Of a stretch of DNA of 64,000 bases, positions 16,800 through 25,205 are shown in pieces. Position numbers and translations under genes: made by a program. This stretch comes from Mycobacterium ahvazicum (GTDB taxonomy: Bacteria; Actinomycetota; Actinomycetes; Mycobacteriales; Mycobacteriaceae), in the NCBI RefSeq assembly GCF_900176255.2, contig NZ_FXEG02000002.1:496001-560000 (forward strand), written 5' to 3'. Under the pieces are notes generated by a model that had not been told where the DNA came from, searched no databases, and worked only from the letters and a program-made list of their open reading frames with translations. Numbering within the stretch: the stretch's first letter is position 1; each line of letters opens with the position of its first letter.

Positions 16800-17743
16800 A
16801 CACGGACACGAACGCGAACCGCGACCCCAACACGATGAGTCGCCGCCAGCTGATCCGGCACGGGGCATGGTTCGGTGCGGCGGTCGGGTTCGCCGTCGCC
16901 GGCGGCGAGGTGATCTCCCATGTCGCCGGTGCCGCCGCGGCCGAGCGCGCAAAGATTCGGCCCGCCCTGCGCTTCGCCCAGATCAGCGACAGTCACCTCG
17001 GCTTCACCGGTGCGCCCAACCCGGACGTGGCCGGCACGTTCGGCCACGCAATCGATCAGGTCAACAACCTGGGCTACACACCGGATTTCGTCGTCCACAC
17101 CGGTGACCTGACGCACCTGTCCACTCCCGAGCAGTTCGACCAGGTGAAGCAGATGATGAGCGGGCTGCAGACGCCGCACGTGTTCACCGTGCCGGGGGAG
17201 CACGACTCGGTCGACGATGCGGGTCAGAAGTACCGCAAGGTATTCGGGGCGGGATCGGTAGGTGACGGGTGGTACAGCTTCGACACCGCCGGCGTTCACG
17301 TGATCGCACTGGTCAACACGCTGAACTTGCGCAAGCTCGGACATCTCGGCGTCGACCAGCTGGAGTTCGTCGAGAAGGACGTCGCGAGCCTGTCCAGCGA
17401 CACACCGATCATCGTGTTCAGTCACATCCCGCTGTTCGCGATGTACCCGGACTGGGGCTGGGGCACCGACGACGCCACCCAGGCCCTCAGTTACCTGCGC
17501 CGGTTCGCCTCGGTGACTTGCATCAATGGCCACGTGCACCAATTGTTTTCGAAGACCGAAGGCAATGTGTCGTTCTACAGCGGGACCACGACCGCCTACC
17601 CGCTGCCACACCCCGGTGATGGGCCGGCACCCAAGCCGATCACGCTGCCGGCCGGCAAGCTGCACGACGCGCTCGGCATTCGCGAGGTCAGTTACACCAA
17701 GGGCGAGACCGCCCTGGCGTTGAAAGAGCAGAGGCTGCAATGA
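16796..17743 (+). CDS. Tat-exported calcineurin-like metallophosphoesterase
   Basis: Binuclear metallophosphoesterase of 315 residues. A twin-arginine signal (SRRQLIRHGAWFGAAVGF) precedes the domain. Metal ligands appear in canonical order: QISDSHLGF, HTGDLTH, VPGEHD in place of the usual GNHD, FSHIPLF and NGHVHQL. The substitution of Asn by Glu in the GNHD box is notable. It probably hydrolyses a phosphoester in the cell wall space, substrate unknown. GTG 16796 overlaps the cupredoxin stop, and the protein's own stop overlaps the next start (ATGA), placing it within the sigma/Rieske operon. Confidence 0.88.
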   Translation: MNTDTNANRDPNTMSRRQLIRHGAWFGAAVGFAVAGGEVISHVAGAAAAERAKIRPALRFAQISDSHLGFTGAPNPDVAGTFGHAIDQVNNLGYTPDFVVHTGDLTHLSTPEQFDQVKQMMSGLQTPHVFTVPGEHDSVDDAGQKYRKVFGAGSVGDGWYSFDTAGVHVIALVNTLNLRKLGHLGVDQLEFVEKDVASLSSDTPIIVFSHIPLFAMYPDWGWGTDDATQALSYLRRFASVTCINGHVHQLFSKTEGNVSFYSGTTTAYPLPHPGDGPAPKPITLPAGKLHDALGIREVSYTKGETALALKEQRLQ

Positions 17744-18147
17744 ATATCTTGGTCCGGATCGGCTTCGCCGCGTCGTTGCTCGCCAGCGCCGTCAGCCATG
17801 CTTACCTGTATATCCATGGCTACCAGCACATTCCGACGATCGCCACCGGCTTCCTGGTGCAGGCCAGCGTCTCGTTCGCGGTGGCCGTGCTGATCCTGGT
17901 GGGTGGTCCCTGGTGGCTGCGCTGGGCCGGAGCCGCGATCTCCGGCGGTTCGCTGGTAGCCTTCGCATTGTCGCGCACCGCGGGGCTTTTCGGCTTTTCC
18001 GAGCAGGGCTGGGACCCCGCGCCGTACGCGGCGATCAGCGTGGGGGCCGAAGTGCTGACCGTGCTGTTGTGGACGCTTGCCGATCTTCCCGGTGGCCTGA
18101 GGTTCGGCTGGCTTCGGAGAGCTCGGCGTCAACCGGCTTCTTCTTGA
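17740..18147 (+). CDS. Small four-helix membrane protein
   Basis: Hydrophobic protein of 135 residues with about four transmembrane segments: VRIGFAASLLASAVSHAYLY, VQASVSFAVAVLILVGG, RWAGAAISGGSLVAFAL and AAISVGAEVLTVLLWTL. I do not recognise its family. It is the last gene of the sigma/Rieske operon, with its start overlapping the phosphoesterase stop by four bases. Two histidines near helix 1 (SHAYLYIHGYQHIP) could bind metal or heme, which is speculative. Its last 113 bases are overlapped in antisense by the acyltransferase ending at 18035. Confidence 0.75.
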   Translation: MNILVRIGFAASLLASAVSHAYLYIHGYQHIPTIATGFLVQASVSFAVAVLILVGGPWWLRWAGAAISGGSLVAFALSRTAGLFGFSEQGWDPAPYAAISVGAEVLTVLLWTLADLPGGLRFGWLRRARRQPASS

Positions 18148-19171
18148 ATCGAGATTTCAGGGCCAGTGCCGGCTTTTCGATCAGGAACCAGCTCAGAGCG
18201 GCCAGCGGCAGAGTCGCGATCGTCGCAATGGCAGCGAACACAAAGGGATTCGTACCGCCCAGCCCGCCGATAACAAGCAACTGCTGGACCGGGAAAGCGT
18301 AAATGTAGACGCCGTAGGACAGATCCGTCGGCAACCGCAGATACCGGTTGTGCACCAGCGCGCCGGAGACGATGACGGCGTATGCCAACGGAACGGCGCC
18401 GACCAGTCGGTAGTCAGGGAGTAAACCGGTCAGCGCCACAATGCCCACGCACAATGCGACCAGCGACCAGCGAGCGGGAATCACGTGTTTCCACTGATAC
18501 ACCAGGGCGCCGGCGGCAAACACGATGGCGAAGCGCGCGATGCACTGCTCGTTGCTCCATATCCCTGGAAATGTCATGGGCGGCAAGCACGCAGCGAGAA
18601 GCACCGCCAATGCCAACACCACCGCAGAAGTCCATCGACGCGTAGCCAGTCCCACCAACCCGAGGATCGCCACACCGGCGTAGCACAGCACCTCGTAGAT
18701 GAGGGTCCACAGTGATCCATTCCACATCCCGACCACCGGGACTCCGGTCGGAGTGCCGCCGACATCGAACTTGAGCACCGCGATGGCGGCGTTTTCCACG
18801 ACGTACTGGAATGGCGCGCTGGACAGCAGCAGCTTGAGTGCCGGTCCACCCTGAATCGCCACACCGATCGGCGCGACGACAAACGCGGTCACCGCCAGGC
18901 AGACATAGAGACCGGGAAGAATGCGAAGAGCGCGGTGGACGAGATAGTCACGGATTTGCGGGTTGTTGAGCCAGCTCGCGGTGATCAGGAAGCCCGAGAT
19001 CGCGAAGAACCCGTCGACACCCACCCCGAACAGCAATTGCCGTATGTGGGCGGACGGCAGCACGCCACCGGTGACGGCGAACGAATGCCAAAGGATTACT
19101 TCGGCGGCCATGGCCAGCCGCAACGCATTCAGTGCATTGTTTCGCGGATCGAATACTTGCCCGAGTTTCAT
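18035..19171 (-). CDS. Acyltransferase 3 family membrane protein (copy 1)
   Basis: Integral membrane O-acyltransferase of the OafA/acyltransferase-3 group, 378 residues and about ten helices. Family features are NALRLAMAAEVILWHSFAVTGG with the conserved histidine, GVDGFFAISGFLITASW, the arginine-rich RALRILPGLYVCL, NGSLWTLIYEVLCY, and a final helix ending SWFLIEKP. Such enzymes acylate sugars or lipids from acyl-CoA. The C-terminus runs about 20 residues past the point where copy 2 stops and into the antisense of the neighbouring gene, suggesting loss of an original stop. The acceptor is unknown; nearby rmlB/rmlC make a rhamnosylated glycan plausible. Confidence 0.87.
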   Translation of the reverse strand: MKLGQVFDPRNNALNALRLAMAAEVILWHSFAVTGGVLPSAHIRQLLFGVGVDGFFAISGFLITASWLNNPQIRDYLVHRALRILPGLYVCLAVTAFVVAPIGVAIQGGPALKLLLSSAPFQYVVENAAIAVLKFDVGGTPTGVPVVGMWNGSLWTLIYEVLCYAGVAILGLVGLATRRWTSAVVLALAVLLAACLPPMTFPGIWSNEQCIARFAIVFAAGALVYQWKHVIPARWSLVALCVGIVALTGLLPDYRLVGAVPLAYAVIVSGALVHNRYLRLPTDLSYGVYIYAFPVQQLLVIGGLGGTNPFVFAAIATIATLPLAALSWFLIEKPALALKSRFKKKPVDAELSEASRTSGHREDRQASTTARSALRPPR

Positions 19172-19289
19172 CCGTTATCACCAGCCGTCCCCGTTCGCGG
19201 CGTCGCCACGTTCCTGCATTTAAGCGCATTGTGCCGTCTTCGCATCGGGTCTTTGGTCCCGAAAACGCACTTTGCCATCCCGGGCGGCG

Positions 19290-20355
19290 TTAGGATTGGC
19301 TCGCTTCGGCGAGCTGCGAGCCGGACCACTTCCGCTTGAGCCGAAACTTGAGAGACTGCGCGGGCTTTTCGATCGCGAACCAACTCAGCGCGGCCAGCGG
19401 CACCACCACTGTCGTCGAAACACCGGCAAACGCTATCGGATTCAGCGTCGCGACACCGCAGCTGGCCAGCAACTGCTGCGTCGGGAACGCGTAGATGTAG
19501 ACGCCATAGGAAAGGTCCGTACGCAGGCGCAAGCGTCGGTTGTGAATCCTGGCCGCCGAAACGATGACGGCATAGGCCAGTGGAAGGGCCGCGACCACCC
19601 GGTAATCGGGCAGCAGGACGGCGGCGACCACAACAATGACCACGCTCACCGCGACGAGCGACCATCGAGCGGGCATCACGTCGCGCCACTGATACAGCAG
19701 CGCGCCCGCGGCGAACATGATCGCCGAACGCACCACGAGCTGTGAGAAGGTCCATACTCCCGGGAAGGCTAGCGGCGGCACCAACGTCGCGCCAATTGTG
19801 GCCATGCCCAGCAGTACTGGTGAAATCCAGCGATGATCGCCCAGGCCGGCCAACCCGATGCCGGCGACGGTGAGATAGCACATCAGTTCCCTGATCAGCG
19901 ACCACAGCGAAGCGTTCCACCCGCCGGCGGCCGCGCGGGGTTTCACCGATGAAGTGCTGGATGTAGGCCACCGCACCGTTTTTCAGGACGTACTCGAACG
20001 GCGCGAAGGACTTCAGCAGCCGTACGGCCGAACCACCGGCGATCGCCGCATTGAGCGGCGCGAACACGAACGCGGTGACGATCAGGCAGGCGTAGAACCC
20101 GGGCAGAATGCGCAGCGCCCGAGCCGCGAGAAAGTCACGCAGCTTCGGATCGGTGAGCCAACTCGCGGTGATCAGGAATCCCGAAATCGCAAAGAAGCCG
20201 TCAACACCCACCGAGAAGAGAAGCTGGCGCAGCACGTGTGGCGGGGTGCGGCCGGTGACCGGCCAGGAGTGGAACAGCATGACTTCGGCGGCCAGCCCGA
20301 GTCGAAACAGGTTCAGCGCGTTGTTTCGGGGATCGAAAACCTGAGCCAGCTTCAT
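19290..20355 (-). pseudogene. Acyltransferase 3 gene (copy 2), frameshifted
   Basis: Second copy of the acyltransferase, interrupted by one frameshift. From ATG 20355 the frame reads MKLAQVFDPRNNALNLFRLG through FEYVLKNGAVAYIQHFIGETP. The homologous sequence resumes in another frame as AAAGGWNASLWSLIRELMC and runs to the stop at 19290 (KWSGSQLAEASQS). The shift lies at about 19921-19945, in a GC-only run (CGCGCGGCCGCCGGCGGG on the minus strand). Compared with copies 1 and 3, about 8 bases are missing between the conserved P and WN. Either a real inactivating deletion or a sequencing or assembly error in a GC-rich tract is possible. Confidence 0.8.
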
Positions 20356-20411
20356 AGACCCCCGCCTGCATCCCTCGACAACCCCTGTCGGGCGCCCGAA
20401 TACGACGCCGG

Positions 20412-20429
20412 ATGCCCAAGGTAGTCGAT
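20412..20429 (-). promoter_or_regulatory. Promoter-like element of acyltransferase copy 2
   Basis: The 18-base stretch is identical at 17 positions to one upstream of copy 3 (21662-21679) and lies at the same distance from the start codon. On the minus strand it contains TACCTT, a TAnnnT -10 box. Conservation at constant distance suggests a shared promoter. Confidence 0.45.
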
Positions 20430-20464
20430 TCACGCCCCCGGCGAGCGAGGGCGAAAGCCAGTGT

Positions 20465-21604
20465 CTACCCCGTGCCGTGAACGTCTGGAGCCGGCCGCCC
20501 GGCGGTCGGATCGATCGCCGGGCTGCCTTGTGGGCCGTCGGCTCCGGGGCCGGCGGGCGCACCCCACTTCCGTTTGAGACGAGACTTCAGCGCCATCGAG
20601 GGCTTCTCGACGCAGAACCAGCTCATCGCAGCCAGCGGCAGCGTCGCGATGACCGCAACGACAAAGAACACCGCCGGATGCAGGAATCCGAGCCCAAAAA
20701 TCACCAGCAACTGCTGAGTCGGAAATGCATAAATGTAGTAGCCGTAAGACAGGTCCGTCCGCAACGTCAGGCGTTTCTTGCGGATGAGGGCGCCCGAAAC
20801 AATTACGGCGTATGCCAGTGGAAGGGCCGCGACCACCCGGTAATCCGGCAGCAGAACGCCAGCTGCGACGACGATGACCACGCTCACCGCGACGAGCGAC
20901 CACCGAGCGGGAATCACGTCACGCCACTGATACATCAGGGCGCCAGCGGAAAACATGATGGCCGAGCGCACGGCGAGCTGAGGGATGGTCCATGACCCGG
21001 GGAAGGTCAGTGGCGGTAACAATGTCGCGGCACTCGCGGCGAGCACCAGGATCGCGGGCGAAATCCAGCGGCGGTTGGCAAGCCCGGCAATGCCGATGAG
21101 CGCAATGCTGATGTAGCACAGAACTTCCCAGATAAGCGACCACAGCGAAGCGTTCCAGACTCCCGGGGACGCGACCTGCAGCGGTGTACCGGCGACATCG
21201 AACTGAAGCACCGCCACCAGGGTGGCGTTTTTCAAGACATATTCGAACGGTGCGCTGGACAGCAGTAGTTTCGCCGCCGAGCCGCCCTGGACCGCGACGC
21301 TGAGCGGGGCAAACACGAACGCGGTGATGATCAGGCAGACGTAGAGCCCGGGCAAGATGCGCAGGGCTCGGGCGGCAAGATAGTCACGGACGTGCGGGTC
21401 GCGGAGCCAACTCGCGGAGATCAGAAATCCCGAGATCGCGAAGAACCCGTCGACGCCCACCGCGAACATCAGCTGAAGCGCCGCGTGTGGCGGCATATGG
21501 CCCGTGATCGGCCAGGAGTGAAACAGCATGACCTCGGCGGCCAGCCCCAGCCGAAACAGGTTCAGGGCGTTACATCGGGGATCGAACACCTCCGCTAACT
21601 TCAT
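20465..21604 (-). CDS. Acyltransferase 3 family membrane protein (copy 3)
   Basis: Intact 379-residue paralogue of copies 1 and 2, closest to the upstream end of the array. It shows FRLGLAAEVMLFHSWPITGH with the conserved histidine, GVDGFFAISGFLISASW, ARALRILPGLYVCLI, GVWNASLWSLIWEVLCY, and DLSYGYYIYAFPTQQLL before the final SWFCVEKPSMALKSRLKRK. ATG 21604 starts the segment conserved in all copies; an in-frame ATG 18 codons earlier adds unconserved residues. The tail is rich in Gly, Pro and Asp. It probably acylates a surface glycan or lipid; the neighbouring rmlC gene makes a rhamnose-containing acceptor an option. Confidence 0.88.
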   Translation of the reverse strand: MKLAEVFDPRCNALNLFRLGLAAEVMLFHSWPITGHMPPHAALQLMFAVGVDGFFAISGFLISASWLRDPHVRDYLAARALRILPGLYVCLIITAFVFAPLSVAVQGGSAAKLLLSSAPFEYVLKNATLVAVLQFDVAGTPLQVASPGVWNASLWSLIWEVLCYISIALIGIAGLANRRWISPAILVLAASAATLLPPLTFPGSWTIPQLAVRSAIMFSAGALMYQWRDVIPARWSLVAVSVVIVVAAGVLLPDYRVVAALPLAYAVIVSGALIRKKRLTLRTDLSYGYYIYAFPTQQLLVIFGLGFLHPAVFFVVAVIATLPLAAMSWFCVEKPSMALKSRLKRKWGAPAGPGADGPQGSPAIDPTAGRPAPDVHGTG

Positions 21605-21661
21605 GCGTGCAAATCCGTATCTGTCGTCGACCCGCGCGGCCGGCCAGAGTTTCCGCACGGA

Positions 21662-21679
21662 ATGCCCAAGTTAGTCGAT
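21662..21679 (-). promoter_or_regulatory. Promoter-like element of acyltransferase copy 3
   Basis: Counterpart of the element before copy 2, 58 bases upstream of ATG 21604. On the minus strand it reads with TAACTT as a candidate -10 box. The shared sequence shows that the duplication included the promoter region. Confidence 0.45.
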
Positions 21680-21790
21680 GAACCCGCGACAAACGACGGT
21701 TTAATGCCAACCCGACGTTGCCGCTTTGCTACGCGCAGGTGGCACCGACGCCCACCGGCTTTTAGCAGTTGCGGTCCGGCAATCAGTATT

Positions 21791-22402
21791 TCAGGATTTA
21801 CCGCGCAGCTGCGCGGCGAACTGCTGCGCCTCGTCCCAGGTGGGCAGCAGCCCGGCGGCACGCACTTCGTCGAAGCCGGGGGCGACGGCATCGCGGTCGG
21901 ACAAACTCGGGGCGGCACCATCGACCAGCGGCCAGTCGATGCCCAGGGCCGGGTCGGTAGCACGGATGGTGTGCTCGCGCTGTGGGCTGTATTCCGCGGA
22001 GCACAAGTACATCACCGTCGAATTATCCTGCAGCGCAAGGAAACCGTGCCCGAGGCCTTCGGAGATGTAGATTGTGCGCCGGTCCTGGTCGTCGAGCAGT
22101 ACCGAGTCCCATTGGCCGAATGTCGGTGAGCCGACCCGAATGTCGACCACCACGTCGAACACCGCACCGCGCACGCAGGTCACGTATTTGGCCTGGCTGG
22201 GCGGGAGCTGGGCGAAGTGCAGCCCGCGCAGCACCCCGGCGGCCGATACCGAGCAATTGGCCTGTTGCACATTGAGCCCATGACCGGCGAATGAACCGAA
22301 ATCGGTGTTTTTCAGCCATTCGAAGAACATGCCGCGCGAATCCCCGTGAATTCTCGGGGTGATTTCCCAGGCGCCCGGCACCTTGAGTTCACGAACTTCC
22401 AT
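21791..22402 (-). CDS. rmlC: dTDP-4-dehydrorhamnose 3,5-epimerase
   Basis: Third enzyme of dTDP-L-rhamnose synthesis, needed for the rhamnose linker between peptidoglycan and arabinogalactan. The 203-residue cupin-fold protein contains PRIHGDSRGMFFEWLK, the catalytic-histidine region GVLRGLHFAQLPPSQAKYVTC, VFDVVVDIRVGSPTFGQW and YISEGLGHGFLALQDNSTVMYLCSAEYSP, all diagnostic of RmlC. Its start is one base beyond the rmlB stop, so the two are co-transcribed. The pair matches Rv3465/Rv3464 in order. Confidence 0.97.
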   Translation of the reverse strand: MEVRELKVPGAWEITPRIHGDSRGMFFEWLKNTDFGSFAGHGLNVQQANCSVSAAGVLRGLHFAQLPPSQAKYVTCVRGAVFDVVVDIRVGSPTFGQWDSVLLDDQDRRTIYISEGLGHGFLALQDNSTVMYLCSAEYSPQREHTIRATDPALGIDWPLVDGAAPSLSDRDAVAPGFDEVRAAGLLPTWDEAQQFAAQLRGKS

Positions 22403-22403
22403 C

Positions 22404-23408
<1,005 letters not shown>

Positions 23409-23425
23409 CTAACCGAGGGCGGCGG

Positions 23426-24292
23426 TCAGCTTGCGGGGGTCAGCCCAAGCGGCCCAGCCAGTTCACTCAACGCGGGCAGCAGCGTCTCTTCGTTGTAGCC
23501 GCCCAGCACCTGGATGGCCACGTGGTCGGCGCCGGCGTCGAGGTGCTCGCTCAGGCGCTTCACGATGGCCTCCGGGGTGCCGTATGCGACCACCGCGTCG
23601 ATCAGCCGGTCGCTGCCGGGCGCGCGCACATCGGCCTCGGTGAATCCCAGCCGCAGCCAGTTGTTCACGTAGTTGCTCAGCCCCAGATAGTGCTGGACGA
23701 TCTGACGGCCGGCCTCGCGTGCCTTGTCGCGGTCGGTGGTCAGCACCACCTTGTGCTCCGGGGCCAGGAACACCGAATTGCCGAGCTGTTCGCGCGCCCT
23801 GGCCGTGTGCTCGGGCGTGGTCAGGTACGGGTGGGCGCCGGCGCTGCGTTCGGCGGACAGCGCCAACACCTTGGGCCCGAGCGCGGCGAGCACCCGCCGG
23901 CTGGTCGGCACCAGTGCCTCGTCGAGGGCATCGAGATAGCCGACCAGTGCGGCGTAGGGCTTGACGTACTCCTGGGTGTGCTCGGGGTGTCCCACCCCGA
24001 TACCGAGCAAAAACCTTCCAGGGTAAGCACTTTCGATGCGCTTGAACGATTCGGCGACGGGTGTGGCCGCCGCCGTCCAGATGTTGACGATGCCGGTGGC
24101 CAGCTGCAGCGAGCTGGTTTGGGCCAACGCCGGTTCCACCCAGGCCAGGTCGGCGTCCGGTGATCCGCCGATCCAGGCCGCCGAATACCCGAGGGCTTCG
24201 ATCTCGGCGGCCAGCTCGGGTGTGATGGATCGGGTGGGCAGCCAGGCGCCGTAGCGGCCGAGGTTGGGCTTGAGTGCTGCGGCGTCGTTCAT
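23426..24292 (-). CDS. LLM-class F420-dependent oxidoreductase (Rv3463-like)
   Basis: Flavin/deazaflavin-dependent oxidoreductase of the luciferase-like monooxygenase fold, 288 residues, of the group usually called TIGR03620. Recognisable parts are AAEIEALGYSAAWIGGSP, LQLATGIVNIWTAAATP, FLLGIGVGHPEHTQEYVKPY, and the C-terminal VVAYGTPEAIVKRLSEHLDAGADHVAIQVL. The substrate is unknown. It lies 26 bases upstream of rmlB on the same strand and 21 bases from a close paralogue, so both may be in the rml transcript. Confidence 0.85.
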   Translation of the reverse strand: MNDAAALKPNLGRYGAWLPTRSITPELAAEIEALGYSAAWIGGSPDADLAWVEPALAQTSSLQLATGIVNIWTAAATPVAESFKRIESAYPGRFLLGIGVGHPEHTQEYVKPYAALVGYLDALDEALVPTSRRVLAALGPKVLALSAERSAGAHPYLTTPEHTARAREQLGNSVFLAPEHKVVLTTDRDKAREAGRQIVQHYLGLSNYVNNWLRLGFTEADVRAPGSDRLIDAVVAYGTPEAIVKRLSEHLDAGADHVAIQVLGGYNEETLLPALSELAGPLGLTPAS

Positions 24293-24313
24293 CGAGGTTT
24301 CCTCCGCGGTCGG

Positions 24314-25177
24314 TTACGAGCGGTTCAGTCCGAGCGGCCCCGCTAGCTCAGCCAAAGCCGAGACCAGGTTTTCATCTTTGGTGAGGACCTGCACGGGCAC
24401 GTGGTCGGCCCCCGCCTCGAGATGCTCGTTGAGCCGCGCGGCGATCGCCTCGGGGGTGCCGTAGGCCACCACCGCGTCGACCAGGCGGTCGCTGCCCGGA
24501 CGGACGACCTCGTCGTCGCCGAAGCCCGACCGCTTCCAGTTGTTGCGGTAGTTGGCCAGGTTGAAGTAGATGTCCAGCGCCTTGCGCCCGACCGCGCGGG
24601 CCTCGTCCGCTCCCGCCTTGTCCGGGGTGGTCAGCACCACCTTGTGCTCAGGTGCCAAGAATGCCGACGGCCCGATCAGCTCGCGTGCCTGCGCGGTGTG
24701 CTCCGGCGTGGTCAGATACGGGTGCGCGCCGGCGCTGCGCTGCGCCGAGAGCCCCAGCACCCGTGGGCCCAGCGCGGCCACCACCCGGCGGTGGGCGGGC
24801 ACGCCGTACTCGTCGAGTGCGTCCAGGTAGTCGACCAGCGCGTCGTAGGGCTTGCGATATTCGCTGATCACCTCGCGGTGGCCGACGCCGATGCCGAGCA
24901 CAAAACGATTTGGGTAGGCCTGGTCGATGCGATGGAACGACTCGGCGACCTCGTTGGCGGGTGCGGTCCAAATGTTCACGATGCCGGTGGCCACCTGCAA
25001 CGTGCTCGTCGCTGCCAGGATGGGCTCCACCCAAGCCAGCTCGGCGGGCGGTGACCCGCCTACCCAGACGGCGCCGTAGCCCAGTGCCTCGATTTCCTTT
25101 GCTTGCTGTGGCGTTACGCCACGTCCGAACGATCCGAACCGGCCAAGATCGGGCTTGCTTGCAGCTGCATCGGTCAT
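24314..25177 (-). CDS. LLM-class F420-dependent oxidoreductase, tandem paralogue
   Basis: 287-residue paralogue of the next gene, clearly a tandem duplicate: both share GIVNIWTA, LGIGVGH, SAGAHPYLTTPEHTA and FLAPEHKVVLTT. The start ATG 25177 begins MTDAAASKPDLGRFGSFGRG; the frame stays open upstream into the histidine kinase but without conservation. In M. tuberculosis one such gene (Rv3463) is present between rmlB and infA by memory, so the second copy may be a lineage-specific addition. Function and cofactor are assigned by fold only. Confidence 0.84.
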   Translation of the reverse strand: MTDAAASKPDLGRFGSFGRGVTPQQAKEIEALGYGAVWVGGSPPAELAWVEPILAATSTLQVATGIVNIWTAPANEVAESFHRIDQAYPNRFVLGIGVGHREVISEYRKPYDALVDYLDALDEYGVPAHRRVVAALGPRVLGLSAQRSAGAHPYLTTPEHTAQARELIGPSAFLAPEHKVVLTTPDKAGADEARAVGRKALDIYFNLANYRNNWKRSGFGDDEVVRPGSDRLVDAVVAYGTPEAIAARLNEHLEAGADHVPVQVLTKDENLVSALAELAGPLGLNRS

Positions 25178-25205
25178 GCCGTCTCCAACCCGGTCGCCGT
25201 GGGTG

